NCBI RefSeq assembly: GCF_003574445.1 | Contig: NZ_KZ984564.1 | Location: forward strand, 62,001-126,000 | Source of the DNA: Streptomyces sp. YIM 130001 | Lineage (GTDB): Bacteria > Actinomycetota > Actinomycetes > Streptomycetales > Streptomycetaceae | Reading direction: 5' to 3' | DNA: 64,000 nt | In this document: piece after piece, positions 57,628-64,000 of the stretch | Layout: each line of letters starts with the position of its first letter | Position numbering within the stretch: the stretch's first letter is position 1 | Program-made: the position numbers and the translations under genes | Notes under the pieces: model-generated | The model's database searches: none | The model's input: the letters and a program-made list of their open reading frames with translations, nothing else | What the model was told of the DNA's origin: nothing

Positions 57628-58167
57628 CTAGCGGACGGCCTGCAGGATCTCCGAGGCGCCGAGGGCGTCGGCGATCTCCCCGAGGGCGTCCGTGGTCAGG
57701 CCGAGCAGTGCCTTGTCGTCCATACCGAGGTCGGCGAGGATCGCGACGTCCCCGATCGGGCCGGCCGGCACCGCGCCGGACGCGTCGCCGTCGGCACTGT
57801 CGGTGGTGTCGGTCTTGTCGGGTTCGCCGTCCTCGGTGCCGTCCAGGTCGACGAGCTCCTCGAGCGCGGCCAGAGTGTCGCCCGGGTCGCGGCCGAGCAG
57901 TTCGTCGGTGAGCAGGATCTCGCCGTAACTGCTGCGGGCGGCTGCCTGCGCCTGCGAGACGTAGATCCGGGGGTCTTCCTCGCCGTCCAAGCGGACGACG
58001 CCGAACCAGGAGTCCTCCTGTTCGATGAACACAAGCACCGTGTCGTCGTCGCCCGAGGCGTCTCGGGCCAGCTCTGTCAGGTCCGACAGAGTCTCCACAT
58101 CGTCGAGCTCCGTGTCGCTCGCTTCCCACCCGTCTTCGGTGCGCGCGAGCAGTGCGGCGAAGTACAC
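57628..58167 (-). CDS. tRNA adenosine deaminase-associated protein
   Basis: The 179-residue acidic protein is the family conserved beside tadA in actinobacteria. The start VYFAALLARTEDGWEA is characteristic, with GGGAGAG about 6 bases ahead of the GTG. It is rich in Asp and Glu throughout (TELDDVETLSDL, DLDGTEDGEPDKTDTT) and has no membrane segment or catalytic motif. The middle Asp/Thr/Ser stretch is low complexity. Its biochemical role is unknown; the association with TadA is positional. The longer frame to 58314 reads through sequence without coding character. Confidence 0.85.
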   Translation of the reverse strand: MYFAALLARTEDGWEASDTELDDVETLSDLTELARDASGDDDTVLVFIEQEDSWFGVVRLDGEEDPRIYVSQAQAAARSSYGEILLTDELLGRDPGDTLAALEELVDLDGTEDGEPDKTDTTDSADGDASGAVPAGPIGDVAILADLGMDDKALLGLTTDALGEIADALGASEILQAVR

Positions 58168-58341
58168 CGTGACTCTCCCACTGGTATGAGGGCGTGCCGT
58201 TGGGGGTTCCCCTCGGCGGAGGTTGGTGGGCGGAGGTGCGAGGTGCGTCCCGCCCAATCGGCATCGTGGCAGAAACGGGCGCTCCGCGAGGTGTCTTCGG
58301 CCCGCTGTGTCCACGGCGAGCCGTGGCAGGATGCCCGGCGG

Positions 58342-58500
58342 CTACCAGCGGAACGTGCGCATCCGCATCGCCTGGCGCATGCGTGCCGCCCGGGCGCGGC
58401 GCGGCTTCACCCGGTCCCGGAGCTCCTGCGCCTCACGTCGTTCACGCAGGAACTGGGCACGGCGCCGCCTGCGCTCGTCCTCGGCCTCGCGATCCGCCAT
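58342..58500 (-). CDS. Small 52-residue highly basic protein
   Basis: This short gene runs from ATG 58500 to TAG at 58342. The product starts MADREAEDERRRRRAQFLRE and ends RMRQAMRMRTFRW, with about a third Arg and charged residues in a heptad-like pattern suited to one long helix. Its N-terminal part mixes acidic and basic residues, its C-terminal part is almost all basic. Nucleic-acid or ribosome binding would fit but is inference. It sits between tadA-associated protein and the divergent upp gene. Coding character is good for the strand and the opposite frames are less plausible. Confidence 0.65.
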   Translation of the reverse strand: MADREAEDERRRRRAQFLRERREAQELRDRVKPRRARAARMRQAMRMRTFRW

Positions 58501-58595
58501 GGGTCACCACCCTGGGTCCGTCCTCACCACTTTCCCCCGTACGGCGGGTTTGATGCCAGCGCGGGCAGGTCAGGGCCCCGGTTACTGTGGTGGAC

Positions 58596-59231
58596 ATGCG
58601 AATCCACGTCGTCGACCATCCCCTGGTGGCGCACAAGCTCACCACGCTGCGCGACAAGCGCACCGACTCCCCGACCTTCCGCAGGCTGGCCGACGAACTG
58701 GTCACGCTGCTCGCCTACGAGGCGACCCGGGACGTGCGTACCGAGCAGGTCGACATCGAGACGCCCGTCTCGACGACCACCGGTGTGAAGCTGGCCCGCC
58801 CGCGCCCGCTCGTGGTGCCGATCCTGCGCGCCGGTCTCGGCATGCTGGACGGCATGGTGCGGCTGCTGCCCACCGCCGAGGTCGGTTTCCTCGGCATGAT
58901 CCGCAACGAGGAGACGCTGCAGGCCTCCACGTACGCGACGCGGATGCCGGAGGACCTCTCGGGGCGGCAGGTGTACGTCCTCGACCCGATGCTGGCGACC
59001 GGCGGCACGCTCGTCGCGGCGATCCAGGAGCTGATCCGGCGGGGCGCCGACGACGTCACCGCCGTGGTGCTGCTCGCCGCACCGGAGGGCGTGGAGATCA
59101 TGGAGCGCGAGCTGGCGGGTACGCCGGTGACCGTGGTGACCGCCTCGGTCGACGAGCGGCTCAACGAGTCCGGCTACATCGTCCCGGGCCTCGGTGACGC
59201 GGGCGACCGGCTGTACGGGGCGGCGGAGTAG
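58596..59231 (+). CDS. upp: Uracil phosphoribosyltransferase
   Basis: The 211-residue enzyme makes UMP from uracil and PRPP in pyrimidine salvage. The start MRIHVVDHPLVAHKLTTLRD is characteristic and the length is standard. The PRPP-binding loop appears as VYVLDPMLATGGTLVAAI near residues 127-144, and the uracil-binding GYIVPGLGDAGDR segment ends the protein. ATG 58596 is preferred to the GTG 9 bases earlier. It is divergent from the small basic gene and is followed by a 25-bp perfect hairpin. Confidence 0.95.
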   Translation: MRIHVVDHPLVAHKLTTLRDKRTDSPTFRRLADELVTLLAYEATRDVRTEQVDIETPVSTTTGVKLARPRPLVVPILRAGLGMLDGMVRLLPTAEVGFLGMIRNEETLQASTYATRMPEDLSGRQVYVLDPMLATGGTLVAAIQELIRRGADDVTAVVLLAAPEGVEIMERELAGTPVTVVTASVDERLNESGYIVPGLGDAGDRLYGAAE

Positions 59232-59252
59232 CACCGGCGCACCACGGGACTC

Positions 59253-59307
59253 AGCGATACGGCGGACGGGCCGGGGCGCACTGCCCCGGCCCGTCCGCCG
59301 TATCGCT
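59253..59307. terminator. Perfect 25-bp hairpin between upp and the LytR_C gene
   Basis: Arms at 59253-59277 and 59283-59307 pair without mismatch over 25 bp around a 5-base loop, between convergent genes. It is one of the longest perfect stems in the window. Confidence 0.9.
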
Positions 59308-59325
59308 CGATGGGTCGTGCCGGGT

Positions 59326-59958
59326 TCAGCAGCGGCTCTTGGTCGCGGCCGGAGCCGGCTTCTCGAGGGCGGCGAGCGCCTTGTCGGCCTCGGCCTTCGG
59401 GGAGAGCTTCTTGAAGGCCGTACCGATGACCAGGTCGACCTCGTCGCCGTCGCGGGCGACGGTCTTCGTCTCGGCGCCGGACAGCTGGGTGCCGAGCACC
59501 GTGAGGGCGCCCTTCGTCGCGGACGCGGGGCCGAGCAGCAGGCCGGTGCCCTTGACCTTCTTGTCGTACTCCTTGGTGGCGTTGCCGACCTCGCCGATCG
59601 CGAAGCCACGTTTCTTCAGCTCGTCGGCGGTCGACTTGGCGAGGCCGCCGCGCGGGGTGGCGTTGAGGACGTTGACCTTGATCTTCGCCGGGGCCGGCAG
59701 GTTCTTCGGGGGCGCCGCGGACGGGCTCGGCTTGCCGGGCTTGCAGTCCGGGGTCTTCGCGGCGACGGTCTTCGGCTCGTCCTCGCCGGAGAAGACGTCG
59801 ACGAGCTGGACGGTGCCCCAGCCGAGCAGGCCGAGCGTGGCCAGCGATGCGACGGAGACGAGCACGATCCGGCGAGTGCGACTGCGGCGCATCCGGGGGT
59901 ACTTGTCTCCCTTGATGCGGTACTGGCCGCCCATGCCGGGGGGAGTGAGCATGCTCAT
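59326..59958 (-). CDS. Membrane-anchored LytR C-terminal domain protein
   Basis: The 210-residue protein has a short cytoplasmic basic region, one membrane segment (RIVLVSVASLATLGLLGWGT, about 30-50) and an exported LytR_C domain (about 90-190: KIKVNVLNATPRGGLAKSTA, GDEVDLVIGTAF). LytR_C domains occur at the end of LytR-CpsA-Psr cell-wall ligases and as separate proteins like this. It ends ATKSRC, with a terminal Cys. The catalytic LCP domain is absent. ATG 59958 starts a conserved tail (GGQYRIKGDKYPRM). A role in envelope assembly is inferred. Confidence 0.85.
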   Translation of the reverse strand: MSMLTPPGMGGQYRIKGDKYPRMRRSRTRRIVLVSVASLATLGLLGWGTVQLVDVFSGEDEPKTVAAKTPDCKPGKPSPSAAPPKNLPAPAKIKVNVLNATPRGGLAKSTADELKKRGFAIGEVGNATKEYDKKVKGTGLLLGPASATKGALTVLGTQLSGAETKTVARDGDEVDLVIGTAFKKLSPKAEADKALAALEKPAPAATKSRC

Positions 59959-60090
59959 GGGCGCAGCGTAGTGCCGCTGGGCAGTGATTCCTACTAAATG
60001 ATCAACAGGTGGTGGCCGACGGTACCCAAAAGGGTCAACGCCGGAGTGCGGGGCTGCCGTGGAGCCGGGACGAAAAGGGCGTGGCGCGGG

Positions 60091-60387
60091 TCAGCCGAGC
60101 TCGAGGACGCGGGCGTGCAGAACCTGCCGCTGCTGGAGCGCCGCGCGTACCGCGCGGTGCAGTCCGTCCTCCAGATAGAGGTCGCCCTGCCACTTCACGA
60201 CGTGCGCGAAGAGGTCGCCGTAGAAGGTGGAGTCCTCGGCGAGCAGGGTCTCGAGGTCCAGTTGGCCCTTGGTCGTGACGAGTTGATCGAGGCGGACCGG
60301 ACGCGGCGCGACGTCCGCCCACTGCCGGGTGCTTTCCCGACCGTGGTCGGGGTAGGGCCGACTGTTTCCGATGCGCTTGAAGATCAC
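60091..60387 (-). CDS. Small ParB/Srx-like domain protein
   Basis: The 98-residue protein is conserved-looking but lacks a named family I am sure of. The C-terminal half (VVKWQGDLYLEDGLHRAVRA then ALQQRQVLHARVLEL) resembles the end of a ParB N-terminal/sulfiredoxin-like fold, where a DGxHR motif binds nucleotide or phosphate. The N-terminal MIFKRIGNSRPYPDHGR is distinctive. It has no DNA-binding helix of full ParB proteins. Toxin-antitoxin membership was considered and not supported by any partner gene. ATG 60387 is used. It is divergent from the DUF853 gene. Confidence 0.65.
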   Translation of the reverse strand: MIFKRIGNSRPYPDHGRESTRQWADVAPRPVRLDQLVTTKGQLDLETLLAEDSTFYGDLFAHVVKWQGDLYLEDGLHRAVRAALQQRQVLHARVLELG

Positions 60388-60506
60388 ACGGAAAGCCTAC
60401 CGGGCAAGCGCCTCCGGGCGCAGCCAGGACGACGGAGTGTGAGTCTGGGAAATCATGCGCCAACAGGTACAAAACGGACCTGTCCCAGCAGGAGCAGAGG
60501 CCTGAG

Positions 60507-62144
60507 ATGAGCGACAGCGAGCGGAGCGTGTCGAGCGCGACCGAGCCCGCCCCGGGCGGCGGCGACGCCGGTGGCGCGGCGGACTCAGCTCCGGCGCGGG
60601 AGGCCCTGGAGATCGCCGCCGGCTACGCCTTCACGGGCCCCGCACTCGACCTCGGCGCGCTGCTCTGGGACGGGCGGTGCCTGCCGGACGCGCAGGTGCG
60701 GATCCCGCTGGCGATGCTCAACCGGCACGGCCTGGTCGCGGGCGCCACGGGCACCGGCAAGACGAAGACCCTCCAGCTGATCGCGGAGCAGCTGGCCGGT
60801 CAGGGGGTGCCGGTGTTCCTGGCCGACGTCAAGGGCGACGTCTCCGGAATCTCCGCGCCCGGAGCGGCGAACGAACAGGTCGAGGCGCGAGCCCGCGAGG
60901 TCGGGCAGGAGTGGCGGGCGCAGGGTTTCCCGACGGAGTTCTACGCGCTCGGCGGCCTCGGCCCCGGCGTTCCGGTCCGGGCGACCGTCACCGGCTTCGG
61001 CCCCGTACTGCTCGCGAAGGTGCTGCAGCTCAATCAGACGCAGGAGCAGTCGCTCGGCCTGATCTTCCACTACGCCGACCAGAAGGGCCTCGAGCTCGAC
61101 GACCTGAAGGACCTCAAGGCCGTCGTCGCCTTCCTGACCTCGGCCGAGGGCAAGCCCGAGCTGAAGAACATCGGCGGTCTGTCCACGGCGACCGCGGGCG
61201 TCATCCTCCGGTCGCTGACCGCCTTCGAGGCGCAGGGCATGGAGCCGTTCTTCGGGGGGCCCGAGTTCGATGTGAGCGAGTTCCTGCGGACGGCGGCGGA
61301 CGGCCGCGGGCAGGTGTCGGTGCTCGAGCTGCCCGCCGTGCAGGACAGACCGCAGCTGTACTCGACGTTCCTGATGTGGCTGCTCGCCGATCTCTTCAAC
61401 CGGCTGCCGGAGGTCGGCGACGTGGACCGGCCGAAGCTGGTGTTCTTCTTCGACGAGGCGCATCTGCTGTTCAGCGGCGCCTCCAAGGCGTTCCGCGAGG
61501 CGATCACGCAGACGGTGCGGCTGATCCGCTCCAAGGGGGTCGGCGTCTTCTTCGTGACGCAGACCCCGAAGGACGTACCGGCCGATGTCCTCGGGCAATT
61601 GGGCAACCGGGTGCAGCACGCGCTGCGGGCCTTCACCCCGGACGACCAGAAGGCGCTGCGGGCCGCGGTGAAGACGTTCCCGACCTCGCCGTACGACCTG
61701 GAGGAGGTGCTCACCGGGCTCGGCACCGGGGAGGCGGTGGTGACCGTGCTCAGTGAGAAGGGAGCGCCGACGCCGGTGGCGGCGACCCGGCTCAGGGCGC
61801 CCGAGTCGCTGATGGGGCCGGTGGACGGCGCGGCTCTGGACGCGGCGGTACGCGGGTCTCGGCTCTACGACCGGTATGCGCAGGCCGTCGACCGGGAGTC
61901 GGCGTTCGAGAAGCTCGGGCAGCGGCAGGCCGAGAGCGAGGAGCGGGCACGGGTCGAGGCGGCGACGGCCGAGGCGGAGAAGGCCGCGGGGTCGGGGCGT
62001 GCCGAGAGGCGTGCCGGCGGGGAGCGTTCGGTGATGGATCAGGTGGTGGGCAGCGGGATGTTCAAGTCGCTTGCCCGGTCGCTCGGCACGCAGATCGGGC
62101 GGGAGATCTCGCGGTCGGTGTTCGGGACGCGGCGGCGGCGTTGA
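60507..62144 (+). CDS. DUF853/HerA-like P-loop ATPase
   Basis: The 545-residue protein is a HerA/VirB4-class ATPase of the DUF853 family. The Walker A is GATGTGKTKTLQ near residue 80-91, Walker B is VFFFDEAHLLF near 313-323, and an Arg-finger-like region is in TQTPKDVPADVLGQLGNRV. A C-terminal Glu/Ala/Arg-rich coiled region and the basic end VFGTRRRR follow. The HerA class pumps or unwinds DNA; the in vivo role in Streptomyces is unknown. ATG 60507 is used. It is convergent with the M28 peptidase gene. Confidence 0.89.
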   Translation: MSDSERSVSSATEPAPGGGDAGGAADSAPAREALEIAAGYAFTGPALDLGALLWDGRCLPDAQVRIPLAMLNRHGLVAGATGTGKTKTLQLIAEQLAGQGVPVFLADVKGDVSGISAPGAANEQVEARAREVGQEWRAQGFPTEFYALGGLGPGVPVRATVTGFGPVLLAKVLQLNQTQEQSLGLIFHYADQKGLELDDLKDLKAVVAFLTSAEGKPELKNIGGLSTATAGVILRSLTAFEAQGMEPFFGGPEFDVSEFLRTAADGRGQVSVLELPAVQDRPQLYSTFLMWLLADLFNRLPEVGDVDRPKLVFFFDEAHLLFSGASKAFREAITQTVRLIRSKGVGVFFVTQTPKDVPADVLGQLGNRVQHALRAFTPDDQKALRAAVKTFPTSPYDLEEVLTGLGTGEAVVTVLSEKGAPTPVAATRLRAPESLMGPVDGAALDAAVRGSRLYDRYAQAVDRESAFEKLGQRQAESEERARVEAATAEAEKAAGSGRAERRAGGERSVMDQVVGSGMFKSLARSLGTQIGREISRSVFGTRRRR

Positions 62145-62168
62145 GCGGGCAGTGGGCTTGGTGGCTTT

Positions 62169-62195
62169 GAACTCCCGCCCACCCGGCGGGAGTTC
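62169..62195. terminator. Hairpin between DUF853 and M28 peptidase genes
   Basis: GAACTCCCGCC (62169-62179) and GGCGGGAGTTC (62185-62195) pair over 11 bp with a 5-base loop between convergent genes. Confidence 0.75.
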
Positions 62196-62207
62196 GAAGC
62201 GCTCCTG

Positions 62208-63812
62208 TCAGCTGCGGGCCCGGTCGTGGGCGGCGTGGAGGCCGCCGCTGCCCGAGTTGCCCTCGGTGGCGGTCCTGGGCACGGGGCGGCTCAGGGAGCG
62301 CTGGTCGTGGGCGTAGGTGCCCACCGCGTCGGCGATGACGTCGATGTTCACGCCGAACGACACCATGTCGATGTTGTCCAGGTCGTCGCAGGCGGAGTGG
62401 TAGCACGCGTCGTACGCGACGCCCGCCTCACCGCCGTAACGCGCAGCCTGGTCCTCGGACTTGATGCCCTCGGCGCCGGTGAAGGTGCCGCCGGCCGGGA
62501 TGCCGGCCGCGATGAACGGGCCGTAGTCCGAGCGGCCGTCGAAGTCGGTTCCCTCGTGCGGATCGCCGCGGCGGTCGAGGAACTCGGTGATGTCGCGCTC
62601 CAGTTGGGCCGAACCCTCCGGTCCCGGGCCCTCGCCCTCGTTGTCGGAGTCGTCGCCGTCGTAGACGAACTGGGCGGCGTTCGGTGAGGCGATCATGTCG
62701 AAGTTGAGGTACAGGGCGATGTTCTCGCGCTGTGCGTCGGTGAGCTTCTCGACGTACTTCTCCGAGCCGACGAGGCCGTTCTCCTCGGCGGACCAGAGCG
62801 CGAAACGGACCTTGTTGCGGAGCTGTTCGTGGGGGTGGCCCCGGGTCTCCTGGGCGAGTTCCACGGCGACTTCGAGGAGGCCGGCGGTGCCGGAGGCGTT
62901 GTCGTTGATGCCCGCGCCCTCGGTGACGGAGTCGAGGTGGGCGCCGAGCATGACGGTGTTGTCGGTCTTGCCGCCCGGTGTCTCGGCGATGACGTTGCGG
63001 GTCTCGCGCTCCTCCTGGAGCTCGCGGACCTCGAGGTTCACCACGACCTCGCCCGCCTCGGCCGCCGCGGCGAGCTTCTGGCCCTCCGCCCGGGTGACGC
63101 CGCCGGTCGGGATCTTCGCGTCGTCGGTGCTGCCGATGGTGCCGGAGAGCGCGCCCTCCTCGTTGTTGTAGATGACGGCGCCGACCGCGCCCGCCTCGGC
63201 CGCAGCGTTCTGCTTCTCGGCGAACGAGCAGGCGCCGCGCTGGATCAGGGCGATCCTCCCGTCGTAGTCGCCCGCCGCGTAGTCCTCGGCCTGGCAGCCG
63301 GTGGTCCCGTCGGTCGGTACGTGCGCGAGCGCCGCCTCCAGACCGCCCTCGGGGGTCGACTCGGTGTACGTCATGGACTCGATGGCGACGTCGCGCGCCT
63401 CGGGCGAGACGACGGACAGCTTCTCGGCGAGGGTCTCGGTGTAGGTGAAGCGGAAGGTGTCGTACGCGACGCGGTAGCCGGCCTTGCGGAGCAGTTGGTA
63501 CACGTACGCGGCAGAGGCGTCGTGACCGGGTGAACCGGCCGCGCGGTGACCGCCGCTCTCGTCCGCGATCTGCTGGAAGCGCTCCAGGTGCCGGTACGCG
63601 TCGCGCGCCGACGAGTCCCGGACGAGTTCCCGGCTGAGCTTGCGCGCGTCCTCGGCCGGGTCGCCGTGGCCGCGGTCGGCGGTGGCCGGGCCTGCGGCGG
63701 TGAGCAGCAGGGGCGCGGCGAGTGCGACGGCCGCGAAGGCGGCGGTGGTGCGGCGTGCGCGGGTGGCGCTCGGCTCGCGGGTGGTTCTCGGTGCGCGGGC
63801 TGGCGGCTTCAC
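62208..63812 (-). CDS. Secreted M28 family metallopeptidase with PA domain
   Basis: The 534-residue precursor has an Arg-rich N terminus and a signal peptide (TAAFAAVALAAPLLLTAAGP). A PA (protease-associated) domain follows, inserted at about 130-265, ahead of the M28 catalytic core. Zinc and catalytic motifs are visible: VMLGAHLDSVTEGAGINDNA near residue 285-305, WSAEENGLVGSEKY near 345, DMIASPNAAQFVYDGDDSD near 372 and the late YHSACDDLDNID. It is an aminopeptidase acting outside the cell. GTG 63812 has GGGAGG about 8 bases upstream; a longer frame from 63842 is not favoured. Confidence 0.91.
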   Translation of the reverse strand: MKPPARAPRTTREPSATRARRTTAAFAAVALAAPLLLTAAGPATADRGHGDPAEDARKLSRELVRDSSARDAYRHLERFQQIADESGGHRAAGSPGHDASAAYVYQLLRKAGYRVAYDTFRFTYTETLAEKLSVVSPEARDVAIESMTYTESTPEGGLEAALAHVPTDGTTGCQAEDYAAGDYDGRIALIQRGACSFAEKQNAAAEAGAVGAVIYNNEEGALSGTIGSTDDAKIPTGGVTRAEGQKLAAAAEAGEVVVNLEVRELQEERETRNVIAETPGGKTDNTVMLGAHLDSVTEGAGINDNASGTAGLLEVAVELAQETRGHPHEQLRNKVRFALWSAEENGLVGSEKYVEKLTDAQRENIALYLNFDMIASPNAAQFVYDGDDSDNEGEGPGPEGSAQLERDITEFLDRRGDPHEGTDFDGRSDYGPFIAAGIPAGGTFTGAEGIKSEDQAARYGGEAGVAYDACYHSACDDLDNIDMVSFGVNIDVIADAVGTYAHDQRSLSRPVPRTATEGNSGSGGLHAAHDRARS

Positions 63813-63940
63813 TTGAGGTCCCTCCCCTGGCGTGGTGGACACGAGACTGGGGGGAACGTAAGCCTCACGGAGGTCCGGCGGAGGACCGCGGGGCGGGGGC
63901 GGGCGCGGGATCCGCCCCGATGGCGGAGGGGCGCGCCGGG

Positions 63941-64000
63941 TCAGGTCTTGGGCTCGGCCTTCGCGGCCTTGGCCGCGGCCTTCGCCTCCTGCTTGTACGC
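63941..64000 (-). CDS. C-terminal fragment of a gene cut by the window
   Basis: Only the last 19 codons and the TGA stop (63941-63943) are visible. They encode AYKQEAKAAAKAAKAEPKT, a Lys/Ala-rich tail. Nothing more can be said about the protein; the gene continues beyond the right edge on the minus strand. Confidence 0.55.
   Translation of the reverse strand, partial: AYKQEAKAAAKAAKAEPKT

Noticed and set aside
60091..60387. Toxin-antitoxin antitoxin
   Set aside because: No partner toxin gene is adjacent, and the sequence better resembles a ParB/Srx-like fold.

Overview
The window looks like the core chromosome of a Streptomyces. It is very GC-rich with strong third-position GC bias, and it uses GTG and TTG starts behind GGAGG-type ribosome sites. 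The gene set is typical: a tandem SigF/SigN-type sigma pair, RsbW-like ATPases, a SpoIIE phosphatase, a subtilisin inhibitor, a SEC-C/DUF5926 protein and a PadR pair. Gene order around sigF-sigN-tadA-upp matches what I recall of the middle of the S. coelicolor chromosome; that is memory, not a search.

Layout. 1-13.8 kb: copper-type YcnI protein and a His-rich membrane partner, an anti-sigma-like ATPase, aminopeptidase P, a degenerate SpoIIE phosphatase, a degenerate prim-pol, DUF5926, a second small ATPase, a glycerophosphodiester phosphodiesterase, an HtrA-like membrane protease, and PadR with a membrane partner. 13.8-16.2 kb: three tRNA genes (Ser-TGA, Arg-ACG, Ser-GCT), a Nudix protein and a subtilisin inhibitor. 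16.4-23.3 kb: a 1663-residue PAS/pseudokinase/pseudo-receiver protein, a 14-bp tandem repeat, a parS-like site inside a hairpin, and an acyl-CoA ligase. 23.5-30.4 kb: an ECF sigma factor, a secreted DUF1906 protein and a four-gene operon resembling the mycobacterial igr sterol side-chain cassette, with a dehydrogenase and a hydratase fused in frame. 30.6-36.9 kb: an Asn-rich secreted protein, a prim-pol behind a LexA-like box, an ECF41 sigma factor with its oxidoreductase, DUF2797 behind two DnaA boxes, and an amidohydrolase. 37-44 kb: a two-component system followed by a repeat array and two membrane glycosyltransferases. 44-53 kb: a secreted EEP hydrolase, MFS plus TetR, a PPOX protein, and a MarR-MFS-YceI group sharing prealbumin-like domains. 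53-64 kb: a lipoprotein, SigN- and SigF-type factors, tRNA-Ser-CGA, tadA and partner, upp, a LytR_C protein, a ParB-like small protein, a DUF853 ATPase and a secreted M28 peptidase.

Themes. Regulation is dense: four sigma factors, two anti-sigma-like ATPases, one phosphatase, a two-component system, and PadR, TetR and MarR regulators each beside a membrane protein or exporter with a palindromic operator candidate. Convergent genes are separated by long, often perfect, hairpins (25 bp at 59.25 kb, 20 bp at 44.2 kb). Short tandem repeats collect in intergenic DNA and in some linkers. No insertion sequence, prophage, CRISPR array or biosynthetic cluster was seen. The most interesting items are the igr-like operon with its fusion, the parS-like hairpin, the tandem covarying hairpins at 32.2 kb, the LexA-like box on a prim-pol gene, and the pseudokinase with repeated basic motifs.
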